Part shown: positions 51,417 through 60,914 of the stretch, piece after piece | Layout of the letters: each line of letters starts with the position of its first letter | How positions within the stretch are numbered: position 1 is the stretch's first letter | Assembly: GCF_006874475.1 (NCBI RefSeq) | Contig: NZ_VIRM01000033.1 | Coordinates: forward strand, 39,940 to 103,939 | Direction of reading: 5' to 3' | DNA: 64,000 nucleotides | Origin: Microbispora hainanensis | GTDB taxonomy: Bacteria > Actinomycetota > Actinomycetes > Streptosporangiales > Streptosporangiaceae | Translations under genes and position numbers: made by a program | Notes under the pieces: model-generated | Seen by the model: the letters and a program-made list of their open reading frames with translations, nothing else | Database searches by the model: none | Told to the model about the DNA's origin: nothing

Positions 51417-51446
51417 CCAACAGATCGTTCTGCTGGTAACTAGAAT
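51417..51446. promoter_or_regulatory. LysR operator and leaderless promoter
   Basis: CCA-a-CAGA-tcgt-TCTG-c-TGG (51417-51436) is a 20-bp inverted repeat. It is followed by -10 TAGAAT (51441-51446), 8 nt before ATG 51455. The palindrome covers the -35 position, as for autoregulated LysR genes. Confidence 0.6.
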
Positions 51447-51454
51447 CAGCGGTT

Positions 51455-52339
51455 ATGGAGCTGCGCCAGCTGGAGTATTTCGTCGCGGTCGCCGAGGAGC
51501 GCAACTTCACCCGCGCCGCCGAGCGGGTGCACATCAGCCAGCCGGGCGTCAGCGCCCAGATCAGGCAGCTCGAACGCGAGCTCGGCGCCGAGCTATTCGA
51601 CCGGTCCGCGCGGAGCGTCACGCTCACCGTCGCGGGGAAGGCGGCGCTCGACCACGCCCGCGCCGCGCTCGCCGCGGCCGGGGCGCTGGGACAGGCGGTG
51701 GGCGAGGTGACCGGCCTCATCCGGGGCCGGCTCACCGTCGGAATGGTCGTCGGCTGCACCGTCACGCCGCTGTTCGACGCCCTCGCCGCCTTCCATCAGG
51801 CCCATCCGGGGGTCGAGATCTCCCTGCTGGAGGACAACTCCGACCGGCTCGTCGACGGGGTGCGCTCGGGCGCTCTCGACCTGGCCCTCGCCGGCCTCGC
51901 CGCCGCCCCGGACGGCCTGGAGACGCTGACGGTCGTCAGTGAGCGGCTCGTCGCCGCCGTCCCTCCGGATCACCCCCTCTCGGGACGGGACGGCGTCACC
52001 CTCGGCGACCTCGCCGCGCACCCGATCGTCTGCATGCCGTACGGCACCGGCCTGCGCACCGTGTTCGATCGCGCCTGCGCGGCCCGGGGCCTCCAGCCGG
52101 TGATCGCGCTGCAGGCCGGGGCGGCCGACGCGGTCGCCGGCCTCGCAGCCCGCGGGCTCGGCGTCGCCGTCCTCAGCGAGTCGATGGCCGCGGCCTACCG
52201 GGACAGGCTCACCGCGCTCACCATCGAGGACGTCGAGACGCCCGCCCTGCTCGCGCTGCTGTGGCGCGGCGGCCAGGGCCCGGCCGTACGCGAGTTCGTG
52301 CGGCACGCCCGGCGATCCTTCGCCGTGCCACCGGCGTGA
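51455..52339 (+). CDS. LysR-family transcriptional regulator
   Basis: 294 residues. Canonical winged helix: MELRQLEYFVAVAEERNFTRAAERVHISQPGVSAQIRQLERELGAELFDR. The ligand domain begins LTVGMVVGCTVTPLFDALAAFHQAHPGVEISLLEDNSDRLVDGV. It likely controls itself and the divergent SnoaL-like gene through the 51417 palindrome. ATG 51455 follows a TAGAAT box with no Shine-Dalgarno sequence. Confidence 0.93.
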   Translation: MELRQLEYFVAVAEERNFTRAAERVHISQPGVSAQIRQLERELGAELFDRSARSVTLTVAGKAALDHARAALAAAGALGQAVGEVTGLIRGRLTVGMVVGCTVTPLFDALAAFHQAHPGVEISLLEDNSDRLVDGVRSGALDLALAGLAAAPDGLETLTVVSERLVAAVPPDHPLSGRDGVTLGDLAAHPIVCMPYGTGLRTVFDRACAARGLQPVIALQAGAADAVAGLAARGLGVAVLSESMAAAYRDRLTALTIEDVETPALLALLWRGGQGPAVREFVRHARRSFAVPPA

Positions 52340-52357
52340 GAATCGCCGGGCTCCGGA

Positions 52358-52388
52358 TTGGACGTATGTGCCTGGGCACTCCTAGAGT
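52358..52388 (+). promoter_or_regulatory. Promoter of the GNAT gene (-35 TTGGAC, -10 TAGAGT)
   Basis: TTGGAC (52358-52363), 19-nt spacer, TAGAGT (52383-52388), then 7 nt to ATG 52396. Confidence 0.55.
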
Positions 52389-52395
52389 CCCTTTC

Positions 52396-52839
52396 ATGAC
52401 GTCTGGTGATCTCCAGTTCCGGAGGGCCGAGAAGAGCGACGCGGACGAGATCTTCGCGCTCGCCCGCGAGTTTGCGGTGACGTTCCGGCCCGAGCGGGCG
52501 CCGTTCGACGCCGCGCTGCCGCAACTCCTGGAGAACGAGGACGCCTTCCTGATCGTCGCCACCGTCGACGGGACCGTACGCGGCTACCTGCTGGGCTTCA
52601 CCCACCTCACGCTGTTCGCCAACGGCAGGGTCGCGTGGGTGGAGGAGGCGATGATCGAGAGCGGTTATCGCCGTCTCGGCATCGGGCGGCGGCTCCTTGA
52701 GGAGTTCGAGACGTGGGCGCGCTCACGGCAGGCCGGATACGTCGCGCTGGCGACCCGGCGGGCCGCCGAGTTCTACGGCGCACTCGGCTACGAGGTGTCG
52801 GCCACCTACTACCGCAAGATGCTCAGACCGAAGACGTGA
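52396..52839 (+). CDS. GNAT N-acetyltransferase
   Basis: 147 residues. LQFRRAEKSDADEIFALAREF opens the domain. VAWVEEAMIESGYRRLGIGRRLLEEFETWARS holds the acetyl-CoA loop, and ATRRAAEFYGALGYEVSATYYRKML is the end motif. Start ATG 52396 is leaderless. The 3' end overlaps the convergent low-complexity gene by 17 bp. Substrate unknown. Confidence 0.9.
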   Translation: MTSGDLQFRRAEKSDADEIFALAREFAVTFRPERAPFDAALPQLLENEDAFLIVATVDGTVRGYLLGFTHLTLFANGRVAWVEEAMIESGYRRLGIGRRLLEEFETWARSRQAGYVALATRRAAEFYGALGYEVSATYYRKMLRPKT

Positions 52840-55000
52840 GCTGGGCGTCCAGCCGGTAGCCGTCCACGGTCACGTACACCGAGTCGCCGGGCCGCGCGTT
52901 CAGCCGCATCAGGACCGGCTGGAGCGAGTCGAACACCGGCTGCCGGTCGCGCCACACCAGCACGACGGCGTTGTCCCCCGGGCCGGTGACCGACAGCAGC
53001 GTCCCCGGGCGCATGCCGAGCTGGGCGGCGTACCCCTCGGGGACCGCCACCGGCTCGCCCCGCAGGTGGCCGCTGGTGACGTCGATCCGCTGCCAGCGGC
53101 GCGGGTCGGAGGCCGGGCTGGAGGTCGGACGGGGGTTCGGCACCAGATGGGGCCGCGGCACGCCCCCGTTGAGATTGCCGCCCAGGGTTCCGTTCTGGTT
53201 CCCGTTCTGGTGCCCGTTCATGTTGCCGTTGAGGTTGCCGTTCGTGAGCGCGTTGAGCGCGGCGAGCGCGGTGGCGGCGTCGGGCCCGTTGTTGGCCTGC
53301 GAGGGGATCGGGACCCCGCCGCGGCCGTGGTGGTGCCCGTTCGCGCCCGGCGTACGGCGGGGCAGCGGCGCGGGCTGCGCGGACTGGTCGGGGCCGCGCC
53401 GGGTGGGCAGGGGGCCGGGCTCGGCCGGGGAGCTCGCCTGCGGCATGGAGTCGAGCCACGCCTTGGCGGAGTGGGCGCGGATGCCGAGCTGGCCGAGCAG
53501 TTCCACGACGTCGGCGTCCGCCGGCTTGTTCGCCAGGAGCTGGCGGGTCTTCTCCCGCAGTCCCGCCAGGTCGCCGACCACGAGCCAGCCGTCCTGGAGA
53601 CGGCGGTCGGGCATCAGCGTCACCAGCACCCGCCACAGCGGCGTGCCGAGGGCCGGGACCTCGATGGGATGGGACGGGTCGGCCGCGATGAGCTGCTCCT
53701 GGGTGGCCGCCGCGCCCAGCCATTCGGTGAGCCCGAACAGGTGGCCGGTGAGCGGCGCCGAGTCGGGGGAGCGCAGCCACAGCAGCACCCGCTCCTCGGC
53801 CGCGCGCTGGGCCTGGGAGAGCAGCTCACGGTCCACGTTGAGGTTGTGCGCCAGCGTGCGCAGGCTCACCGGCTCGGCGGCGAACAGCCGCTCGGCCGCG
53901 ACGGCCCTGGCGAGCGGGTCCCAGCCGCGGAACAGGCCCTCGATGACCGCGACCATCGGGTGCGCGCTGAGGTCGGCGGGCTGCCGCTCCCGCGACGCCT
54001 CGGGGGCGGGCGGCGCGGCGGACTGAGCGGCGGGCTGGGCGGGGGGCTGCGCGGAGGGCTGAACAGGGGCGGCCGGGGGCTGCGGGAGCGCGGCTCCGGG
54101 CTGCCGGGCGAAGGGCTGGGTGGCGGGCCTGACCGGCCCTGCCCCCGGCGCCGGCATCGAAGGCGAGGGCGCGGCGGGGGCGGCGGGCGGCGGCGTGCCC
54201 TGTCCCGGCCGGACGGGCGCCTGCCCCTGCGGTACCTGCCCCTGCTGCGGGGGCGTCTGGGCGGGTGCCTGAGCCGGTGCCTGCGCGGCCTGCCCGGGCG
54301 CCGGCGGGGCGAACGGCTGCGAGGTGGTCCCCGGGGCGGCGACCTGGGGGAACGCCTGAGAGGAGGTCCCCGGCGCGGCCTGCGGGAAGGGCTGGGAGGC
54401 GGTCCCGGGTGCGGCCTGCGGGAAGGGCACGGAGGCGGGGCCGGCAGGCGCCTGCGTCTGGCCCTGAGCCTGTGCCGGGGTCTGTGCCTGTGCCTGTGCC
54501 TGTGCCTGTGCTTGGGCCTGGGGCGCGGCCTCGCTTCCGGCGAGGGCCTCCGCGGACCGCCCGGACGCCAGCTCGCTCTCCAGACGTCCGAACACCTCCC
54601 GGAACACCGTGGTCAGGAGGACCTCGGGCGAGGCGGGGGCGGCCGGGGCCTGGAGGTCGCACGGCGTCAGGCGGCGCAGCCGATACCAGCCGCCGAGATG
54701 GTTGACCACCGTGCGTACGGGATCGGGCCAGCCGGGCATGGCCGGGTCCATGGTGTGCACCTGGAGCGCCGGAAGCAGGTCGGTGAGGGGCAGGTGGTCC
54801 CAGCGCCCGACCGCCAGGCGGGCGAGCCGCTCGCAGAGCCAGTCGACGCCGGTCGCCCGCATCGCGCGGCCGATTCCGACGGATGCCCACCAGCCGCCGG
54901 GCAGGCGCGGGTCGGCCAGCAGCTCGGCCACCTGCTGAGGACGGCTCCAGCGCAGGGCCGGGACCAGGTCGCTCAGGCAGATCGTTGACTCGGCGTCCAT
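52823..55000 (-). CDS. Large Pro/Gln/Ala-rich protein with helical HTH-like centre
   Basis: 725 residues from ATG 55000; ATG 55033 is possible. The N-terminal ~150 residues (CLSDLVPALRWSRPQQVAELLADPRLPGGWW) form a folded unknown domain. About 200 residues of AQAQ/PFPQAAPG repeats follow. A central helical part, AERLFAAEPVSLRTLAHNLNVDRELLSQAQ, resembles a sigma-region-4-type HTH. Next is an NGN/NGH repeat. The C-terminus has two similar strands (LGMRPGTLLSVTG and LNARPGDSVYVTVDG) like a swapped-hairpin AbrB-type fold. A DNA-related role is only a guess. It starts shortly after the pseudouridine kinase gene on the same strand. Confidence 0.75.
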   Translation of the reverse strand: MDAESTICLSDLVPALRWSRPQQVAELLADPRLPGGWWASVGIGRAMRATGVDWLCERLARLAVGRWDHLPLTDLLPALQVHTMDPAMPGWPDPVRTVVNHLGGWYRLRRLTPCDLQAPAAPASPEVLLTTVFREVFGRLESELASGRSAEALAGSEAAPQAQAQAQAQAQAQTPAQAQGQTQAPAGPASVPFPQAAPGTASQPFPQAAPGTSSQAFPQVAAPGTTSQPFAPPAPGQAAQAPAQAPAQTPPQQGQVPQGQAPVRPGQGTPPPAAPAAPSPSMPAPGAGPVRPATQPFARQPGAALPQPPAAPVQPSAQPPAQPAAQSAAPPAPEASRERQPADLSAHPMVAVIEGLFRGWDPLARAVAAERLFAAEPVSLRTLAHNLNVDRELLSQAQRAAEERVLLWLRSPDSAPLTGHLFGLTEWLGAAATQEQLIAADPSHPIEVPALGTPLWRVLVTLMPDRRLQDGWLVVGDLAGLREKTRQLLANKPADADVVELLGQLGIRAHSAKAWLDSMPQASSPAEPGPLPTRRGPDQSAQPAPLPRRTPGANGHHHGRGGVPIPSQANNGPDAATALAALNALTNGNLNGNMNGHQNGNQNGTLGGNLNGGVPRPHLVPNPRPTSSPASDPRRWQRIDVTSGHLRGEPVAVPEGYAAQLGMRPGTLLSVTGPGDNAVVLVWRDRQPVFDSLQPVLMRLNARPGDSVYVTVDGYRLDAQLTSSV

Positions 55001-55037
55001 CGGTATGACCGCACCCTCCCGAGAGTGACGCATGTTG

Positions 55038-55976
55038 CTAATGGTGCAGCTTACGCCGCAAACCAGCAATTGGTGTCAATAGGGTAAAGTTCCCAGGATC
55101 CGGCCGGGCACCGACCTGCGCGACCGCCGCAGCGCCCGCCTCACACCCCTTGTGCAGGGCTTCCTCGGGCGTGCTCCCGGCCATGAAGGCGACCAGGAAC
55201 CCCGCGGCGAACGCGTCTCCCGCGCCCGTCGAGTCGACGACCTCCGCCGTGGGCGCGGCCGCTCTGGCGACTATACGGCCATCGCGGGCCAGCAGGGCAC
55301 CACCGGCCCCCAGCTTGACCACCGCCGTCCCGTAGTGGGCGCTGAGCGTGCCGGCGGCCGTCTCGGGATCCGCGGCGTCCGCGAGCAGCAGCGCCTCCTC
55401 CAGGTTGGGGATCACGATTTTCGCCGGGGCGCTCTCGCGGAGGAACCGCTCGGGCCCGAAGGCGCGCAGCGGCCCGCTGGAGGCCGGATCGACGCTGACG
55501 GTGATCCCGCGCCCGGCGGCCTCGCGCATGGCGAGCCGTACGAGCTCCAGGCCCGGCTCGGCGAACATCGTGTACGCCGACACGTGCAGGTGCCCGACCC
55601 CGTCGAGCAGGTCGGGCGTCCAGTCGCCGACCCCGATGTGGCCGCTCGCCCCGCGGTTGGTGAGCATGGACCGCTCCCCGGTGGAGTCGACCATCGCGAT
55701 CACGACGGCCGAGGGCCGTTCCGGGTCGATCCGCAGGTGTGGCCGGACCCCGGCCTTGGTGAGCTGGGCCGCGTGCCACTCGCCGGTGTCATACCCGGCC
55801 CGCGCGAGCAGGCGGGTGTCCGCGCCGAGCCGGGCGGCCCAGGAGGCGGTGTTCGCCCCCGAGCCGCCCGGGCGCAGCGCGATGTCGGCCGGCGTGTCGG
55901 TGCCGGTGGCCGCCGGGCCGTCGTGCAGCGCGACGACGTCGGTGACCACGTCGCCGATCACCAGCAGACCGCTCAC
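55038..55976 (-). CDS. psuK: PfkB-family kinase, probable pseudouridine kinase
   Basis: 312 residues. PfkB motifs: LRPGGSGANTASWAARLGADTRLLARAGYDTG at the N-terminus and the catalytic DSTGAGDAFAAGF near the C-terminus. Position identifies the substrate. The gene overlaps by four bases (GTGA) the pseudouridine-5'-phosphate glycosidase gene upstream on the same strand, as in PsuK/PsuG operons. It phosphorylates pseudouridine to its 5'-phosphate. Start GTG 55976. Confidence 0.85.
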   Translation of the reverse strand: MSGLLVIGDVVTDVVALHDGPAATGTDTPADIALRPGGSGANTASWAARLGADTRLLARAGYDTGEWHAAQLTKAGVRPHLRIDPERPSAVVIAMVDSTGERSMLTNRGASGHIGVGDWTPDLLDGVGHLHVSAYTMFAEPGLELVRLAMREAAGRGITVSVDPASSGPLRAFGPERFLRESAPAKIVIPNLEEALLLADAADPETAAGTLSAHYGTAVVKLGAGGALLARDGRIVARAAAPTAEVVDSTGAGDAFAAGFLVAFMAGSTPEEALHKGCEAGAAAVAQVGARPDPGNFTLLTPIAGLRRKLHH

Positions 55977-56875
55977 CCGGCCGCCCAGGCGGCCGCGATC
56001 TCCCCGGCCAGGCGGGTGTTGCCGCGTACGGCCGCGAGGTTGGCCTCCAGCGACGCGCCGCCCGTGCCTTCGACCAGGTATTCCAGCAGGAACGGCGTGA
56101 TGGCCTGCCCGGTGACCCCGCGCTCCTCGGCGGCGCGCAGGCCCTCCGCGAGCACCCGGTCGTGCAGGCCGGGGTCGAGCTGGAGATCGACCGGCACCGG
56201 GTTCGCCACGATCAGCGCCGTGTCGAGCCCGCCGAGCGCGTCCTGGGCCCGCATGACGCCGGCGGCCTCCTGCGGCGTCTCGATGCGCCAGTCCACCGGC
56301 TCACCGGAGGTGTGCAGGTAGAAGCCGGGGAACTCGTCCGTGCGGTAGCCCACGACGGTGACCTGCTTGGTCTCCAGCCGCTGGAGCGTCGCGGGCACGT
56401 CGAGGATCGACTTCACCCCGGCGCACACGACGGTGATCCTCGTGCGGCTGAGCGTGTCGATGTCGGCCGACTCGTCCTGCACCGTGGTCCAGCCGCGGTG
56501 GACGCCGCCGAGGCCCCCGGTGGCGAACACCCGCACGCCCGCGCGGGCGGCCAGGAACGAGGTGCCCGAGACGGTCGTGGCGCCGCTCAGCCCGAGCGCG
56601 GCCGCCGGGGCGAGATCGCGGAAGCCGAGCTTGCGCAGGCCCGGCTCGGTCGCGATCCGCTCCAGCCCGTCCTTGTCCAGGCCCACCCGGGCGACGCCGT
56701 CCAGCACCGCCACCGTCGCGGGCACGGCTCCCGCCTGCCGGACGATGTCCTCCAGTTCGAGGGCGACCTGAAGGTTGCGGGGCTGGGGAAGCCCGTGGGA
56801 GATGATGGTGGACTCCAGGGCGACCACCGGACGGCCGGTGGCCAGCGCCTCGGCGACCTCATCGGAAACGCGCAT
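55973..56875 (-). CDS. psuG: Pseudouridine-5'-phosphate glycosidase
   Basis: 300 residues, the normal family length. Motifs: GRPVVALESTIISHGLPQPRNLQVALELEDIVRQAGAVPATVAVLDG, GATTVSGTSFLAARAGVRVFATGGLGGVHRG, VCAGVKSILDVPATLQRLET and TPFLLEYL. It splits pseudouridine 5'-phosphate into uracil and ribose 5-phosphate. ATG 56875 has AGGAGAG 3-4 nt upstream. First gene of the salvage operon; a tandem TGTGTTTCCCGC repeat sits just before it. Confidence 0.95.
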   Translation of the reverse strand: MRVSDEVAEALATGRPVVALESTIISHGLPQPRNLQVALELEDIVRQAGAVPATVAVLDGVARVGLDKDGLERIATEPGLRKLGFRDLAPAAALGLSGATTVSGTSFLAARAGVRVFATGGLGGVHRGWTTVQDESADIDTLSRTRITVVCAGVKSILDVPATLQRLETKQVTVVGYRTDEFPGFYLHTSGEPVDWRIETPQEAAGVMRAQDALGGLDTALIVANPVPVDLQLDPGLHDRVLAEGLRAAEERGVTGQAITPFLLEYLVEGTGGASLEANLAAVRGNTRLAGEIAAAWAAG

Positions 56876-56883
56876 GTCTCTCC

Positions 56884-56907
56884 TGTGTTTCCCGCTGTGT
56901 TTCCCGC
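56884..56907. repeat. 12-bp direct tandem repeat before psuG
   Basis: TGTGTTTCCCGC at 56884-56895 and again at 56896-56907, next to the psuG ribosome-binding site. Confidence 0.8.
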
Positions 56908-57130
56908 TTGGGGTTCTTTCGTTGGCGGAAGATTGTCCGCTTCGGCATATTCTGCCCGGGTATTGAGGGGGAACTTGCGATAAGTTGCGGGCGTCCGCCC
57001 AGCCTCACCGGTCGCCAGCCCCCGTCAGCCTCTCCGAGACCTTCCCACGCCCGCCGTCACGACCTTCATGCGGCCCCACCCCGCACACACCTGAGACACC
57101 GAGCCACGTACGACCCGGGAGAACGCCTTC

Positions 57131-58669
57131 ATGCCACGCTCGCACTACGACGTCGTCATCGCCGGCGCCGGGCACAACGGCCTCGTCGCCGCTGCCTACC
57201 TCGCCCGCGCAGGGCGCAGCGTGCTGGTCCTGGAACGCCTCGGCCACGTGGGCGGACTCGCCGTGTCGGCCCGCGCCTTCCCCGGCGTGGACGCGCGGCT
57301 GTCGCGCTACTCCTACCTGGTCAGCCTGCTGCCCACGAAGATCGTGAAGGATCTCGGGCTCCGTCTCGACCTGCGCAGCCGCCGCTTCGCCTCCTACACC
57401 CCGGCCGGCGTCACCGGTCTGCTCGTGGACAACGAGGACGCCGCGCGCACCGCCGCCTCCTTCGAGGCGGTGACCGGGGGACGGCACGACCTGGCGGCCT
57501 GGGAGCGGTTCTACGGGATGACCGCCCACGTCGCCCGGCGGGTCGCGCCGACGCTGCTCGAACCGCTGCGCGGCCGTACGGCCCTGCGGGAGGTCGTGGG
57601 GGACGACGAGGCGTGGCGCGACCTGTTCGAACGGCCCGTCGGCGAGGTGGTGGACGAGCGGTTCGCCGACGACACCGTGCGCGGGGTCGTCCTCACCGAC
57701 TCCCTGATCGGCACCTTCGCCGACCCGGCCACCGACCTGCTGGCCAACCGGTGCTTCCTCTACCACGTCATCGGCGACGGCACGGGCGACTGGAACGTCC
57801 CGGTCGGCGGCATGGGCGCGGTGACCGCCGAGCTCGCCGAGGTCGCGCGGCGGCACGGCGCCGAGATCCGCACCGGCGCCGAGGTGCTGGCCGTCGACCC
57901 CGACACGGGAGAAGTCACGTTCGACGACGGCGCGCAGCACGCGGTGACCGCGGGGAAGGTGCTGGCCAACCTGCCGCCCGCCGTGCTCGCCCGCCTGCTC
58001 GGGGAGACGCCCGAGCAGCCCGAAGGCGCCCAGCTCAAAATCAACATGGTGCTGTCGCGGCTGCCCCGGCTGCGCGACCCCGCCGTGGACCCCACGGAGG
58101 CGTTCAGCGGCACCTTCCACATCAACGAGACCCGCGACCAGCTCGCCGCGGCGTACGCGCAGGCCGCCGCGGGGAAGGTGCCGGACCTGCCGCCCGCCGA
58201 GGTCTACTGCCACTCGCTCACCGACCCCTCGATCCTCGGCCCCGAGCTGCGGGAGGCGGGGGCGCACACGATGACGCTGTTCGGCCTGCACATGCCGGCG
58301 CGCCTGTTCGCCGACCCGGCGGCCAAGAAAGAGGCGCTGGCCCGCACGCTCGCCTCGATCGACTCCGTGCTCGCCGAGCCCATCGAGGACTGCCTGCTGC
58401 GCACGCCCTCGGGCGAGCCCTGCCTGGAGGTCAAGACGCCGCTCGACCTGGAGCGCGACGCGGGTCTGCCCGGCGGCCACATCTTCCACCGCGACCTGTC
58501 CTGGCCGTACGCCGAGGAGGGCGGCCACGGGGACCGGCCCGCTCAGTGGGGCGTCGAGACGGCGCACGAGCGGGTGCTGCTGTGCGGCGCGGGCGCCCGG
58601 CGCGGCGGCGGCGTCAGCGGCATCCCCGGCCACAACGCCGCGATGGCCGTTCTAACGGAACCTTCATGA
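57131..58669 (+). CDS. FAD-dependent oxidoreductase, phytoene-desaturase-like
   Basis: 512 residues. The Rossmann opening DVVIAGAGHNGLVAAAYLARAGRSVLVLERLGHVGGLA binds FAD. RSVPVGG-type segment GDWNVPVGGMGAVTAELAEVARRHGAEIRTGAEV follows, and the C-terminus GVETAHERVLLCGAGARRGGGVSGIPGHNAAM completes the NAD(P)/FAD amine-oxidase/phytoene-desaturase fold. No carotenoid genes are nearby, so the substrate is unknown. ATG 57131 with GGGAGAA upstream. It ends 14-20 bp before the response-regulator gene. Confidence 0.88.
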   Translation: MPRSHYDVVIAGAGHNGLVAAAYLARAGRSVLVLERLGHVGGLAVSARAFPGVDARLSRYSYLVSLLPTKIVKDLGLRLDLRSRRFASYTPAGVTGLLVDNEDAARTAASFEAVTGGRHDLAAWERFYGMTAHVARRVAPTLLEPLRGRTALREVVGDDEAWRDLFERPVGEVVDERFADDTVRGVVLTDSLIGTFADPATDLLANRCFLYHVIGDGTGDWNVPVGGMGAVTAELAEVARRHGAEIRTGAEVLAVDPDTGEVTFDDGAQHAVTAGKVLANLPPAVLARLLGETPEQPEGAQLKINMVLSRLPRLRDPAVDPTEAFSGTFHINETRDQLAAAYAQAAAGKVPDLPPAEVYCHSLTDPSILGPELREAGAHTMTLFGLHMPARLFADPAAKKEALARTLASIDSVLAEPIEDCLLRTPSGEPCLEVKTPLDLERDAGLPGGHIFHRDLSWPYAEEGGHGDRPAQWGVETAHERVLLCGAGARRGGGVSGIPGHNAAMAVLTEPS

Positions 58670-58677
58670 CGCTCGGG

Positions 58678-58683
58678 TAGCTT
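58678..58683 (+). promoter_or_regulatory. -10 box of the OmpR-type regulator
   Basis: TAGCTT, 6 nt before GTG 58690, which marks a leaderless start and makes GTG 58684 unlikely. Confidence 0.5.
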
Positions 58684-58689
58684 GTGCCG

Positions 58690-59409
58690 GTGCGTGAGGA
58701 ATCGGCGAAACTGCTGGTAGTGGACGACGAGCCCGCCCTCAGGGAGGCGTTGCGCAGCAGCCTGGAGTTCGAGGGCTACGCGGTCGAGACCGCCGCCGAC
58801 GGGCTCACCGCGCTCGACCTCCTCGGCCGCGCCGGACAGACCGGGAGGACGTACGACGCGGTGCTCCTCGACGTCATGATGCCCCGGCTCGACGGGCTGA
58901 CGGCCTGCCGGCGGTTGCGCGCCGCGGGCAACCTGCTGCCGGTCCTCATGCTGACCGCCCGCGACGCCGTCGGCGACCGCGTCTCCGGCCTGGACGCCGG
59001 GGCGGACGACTACCTCGTCAAGCCGTTCGAGCTCGACGAGCTGCTCGCCCGGGTGCGGGCGCTGCTGCGGCGCGGCGGGCAGTACGTGCGGAACGAGAGC
59101 GGCGGCGACGTCCTCGCCTGCGGCGACCTGCGCATGGACACCGTGAGCTGGGAGGTCACCCGGGCCGGCCGCAGGCTCGACCTCACCCGCACCGAGCACC
59201 TGCTGCTCGAACTGTTCCTCGCCCACCCCCGCCAGGTGCTCACGCGCGAGCAGATCCTGCGGGAGGTGTGGGGCTTCGACTTCGAGCCGTCGTCGAACTC
59301 GCTGGACGTGTACGTGATGTACCTGCGGCGCAAGACCGAGGCGGGCGGGCTGCCCCGCGTGATCCACACCGTGCGCGGCGTGGGCTACGTGCTCCGGCCG
59401 TCGCCGTGA
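58690..59409 (+). CDS. OmpR/MprA-type response regulator
   Basis: 239 residues from GTG 58690. Receiver: [31 protein letters not shown], phospho-Asp in [22 protein letters not shown], then MLTARD and [23 protein letters not shown]-terminal winged helix: [53 protein letters not shown]. The kinase gene overlaps its end (GTGA). Envelope or phosphate-type stress control is typical of this class. Confidence 0.94.
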   Translation: MREESAKLLVVDDEPALREALRSSLEFEGYAVETAADGLTALDLLGRAGQTGRTYDAVLLDVMMPRLDGLTACRRLRAAGNLLPVLMLTARDAVGDRVSGLDAGADDYLVKPFELDELLARVRALLRRGGQYVRNESGGDVLACGDLRMDTVSWEVTRAGRRLDLTRTEHLLLELFLAHPRQVLTREQILREVWGFDFEPSSNSLDVYVMYLRRKTEAGGLPRVIHTVRGVGYVLRPSP

Positions 59410-60833
59410 GACGGCGTTCGCTCCGGTCGCGGCTCACGCTGCTGATCGCGGCCGGAGTCGCCCTGGCCGTCGCGGTGGCGGCGGCCGTGTGCTGGCTGCT
59501 CGTCCGCGGCGAGATACGCGGCCAGATCGTCGGCTCGATCACGCACCTCAGGCCACCGGCACAACAGGTCGCGTTCGCGCTGCGGGACTGCGCCGGTCAG
59601 GGGCGCAAGGAGGGCCGCCCCCGGCCCGACTGGGACCCCTCAGGGCGTAGCTGGCAGGTCGTGCTGCCGGACGGCTCGGTGTGCGTCGCGTCCGGATCGG
59701 CCCAGGTGACGCCGACGGCGCAGGAGCGGATGATGGCCGTCTCCGGCGGTGCGGCCGTGCTGCGCGACGCGGTCGCCACCGACGGCACCTCCGTGCTCGT
59801 CTACACCTTCAGATATGAGCCGCGTCCCGGCCTCCCGCCGGGTGACGTCGCCCAGTTCGCGGAGCCGTCCCTGCCACAGGGCCCGGTTACGGTGAGCGTG
59901 TTCCGCTCCACCGCCGAGATGGACCAGACGCTCCGCATCCTCGCCCTCGTCTTCGGCTCGGTCAGCGTGCTCGGCGTGCTCGGCGCCGCCGTGGCCGGTC
60001 TCTGGCTGGCCCGTACGGCGCTGCGCCCGGTGGAGCGGCTGACCCGCGCGGTCGAGCACGTCGCCAGGACCGAGGACCTCAGCGTGACGATCCCGGTGGA
60101 GGGGGAGGACGAGATCGCCCGCCTCAGCCGGTCGTTCAACACGATGACCGCCGCCCTGTCCAGCTCACAGGAGCGCCAGCGGCGGCTCGTGGCCGACGCG
60201 GGACACGAGCTGCGCACCCCGCTGACGAGCCTGCGCACCAACATCGACCTGCTGCTGCGCAGCGAGAACACCGGCCGCGCCATCGAGCCCTCGGCCAAGC
60301 GGCGCCTGCTGGCGAACGTCAAGGAGCAGTTCGAGGAGATGTCGAGCCTCATCGGCGACCTTCTTGAGCTGTCGCGCAAGGCGGAGAGCGGCGAGCTGTC
60401 GTCCGACATCGACCTGCACGAGGTGGTGGCCTCGGCGGTCGAGCGGGCCAGGCGGCGCGGTCCCGGGCTGCGCTTCGAGGTCGACCTGGAGCCGTGGCAG
60501 GTGCACGGGGACGCCCGGGGCCTGCAGCGGGCCGCGGTGAACGTGCTCGACAACGCCGTGAAGTTCAGCCCGCCCGGGGGCCTGGTGACCGTGCGGCTCA
60601 AGGGCGGCGTGCTGACCGTGCGCGACGAGGGCCCCGGCATCCCCGAGGACGAGCTGCCGCACGTCTTCGAGCGGTTCTGGCGCTCGCCGTCGGCGCGCAG
60701 CCTGCCCGGCTCCGGCCTCGGCCTGTCGATCGTGGCGCAGGCCGTACGGGACGCCGGGGGCCGGGTCGCGATCGAGAACGCCCCCGGCGGCGGCACCCTC
60801 GCCACCGTCGAGCTCCCCGGCAACTCTGGTTGA
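59406..60833 (+). CDS. Sensor histidine kinase (MprB-type)
   Basis: 475 residues. Two transmembrane helices ([23 protein letters not shown] and [25 protein letters not shown]) enclose an extracytoplasmic domain of ~150 residues. A HAMP segment follows, then the H box [24 protein letters not shown], the N box [16 protein letters not shown] and G boxes DEGPGIP and [13 protein letters not shown]. It phosphorylates the upstream regulator. GTG 59406 overlaps the regulator's stop. The gap after it (60834-60921) has no gene, only a weak CTCCT/AGGAG hairpin. Confidence 0.94.
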   Translation: MRRRSLRSRLTLLIAAGVALAVAVAAAVCWLLVRGEIRGQIVGSITHLRPPAQQVAFALRDCAGQGRKEGRPRPDWDPSGRSWQVVLPDGSVCVASGSAQVTPTAQERMMAVSGGAAVLRDAVATDGTSVLVYTFRYEPRPGLPPGDVAQFAEPSLPQGPVTVSVFRSTAEMDQTLRILALVFGSVSVLGVLGAAVAGLWLARTALRPVERLTRAVEHVARTEDLSVTIPVEGEDEIARLSRSFNTMTAALSSSQERQRRLVADAGHELRTPLTSLRTNIDLLLRSENTGRAIEPSAKRRLLANVKEQFEEMSSLIGDLLELSRKAESGELSSDIDLHEVVASAVERARRRGPGLRFEVDLEPWQVHGDARGLQRAAVNVLDNAVKFSPPGGLVTVRLKGGVLTVRDEGPGIPEDELPHVFERFWRSPSARSLPGSGLGLSIVAQAVRDAGGRVAIENAPGGGTLATVELPGNSG

Positions 60834-60908
60834 GACTCCTTCTACCGAGGAGGAGACAACGATCCCGAGCAGGTCATCGCCCTTCGACGTACGCCCGATT
60901 ACCGGCGG

Positions 60909-60914
60909 TAACCT
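60909..60914 (+). promoter_or_regulatory. -10 box of the DUF6221-like gene
   Basis: TAACCT, 7 nt before ATG 60922. Confidence 0.45.
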
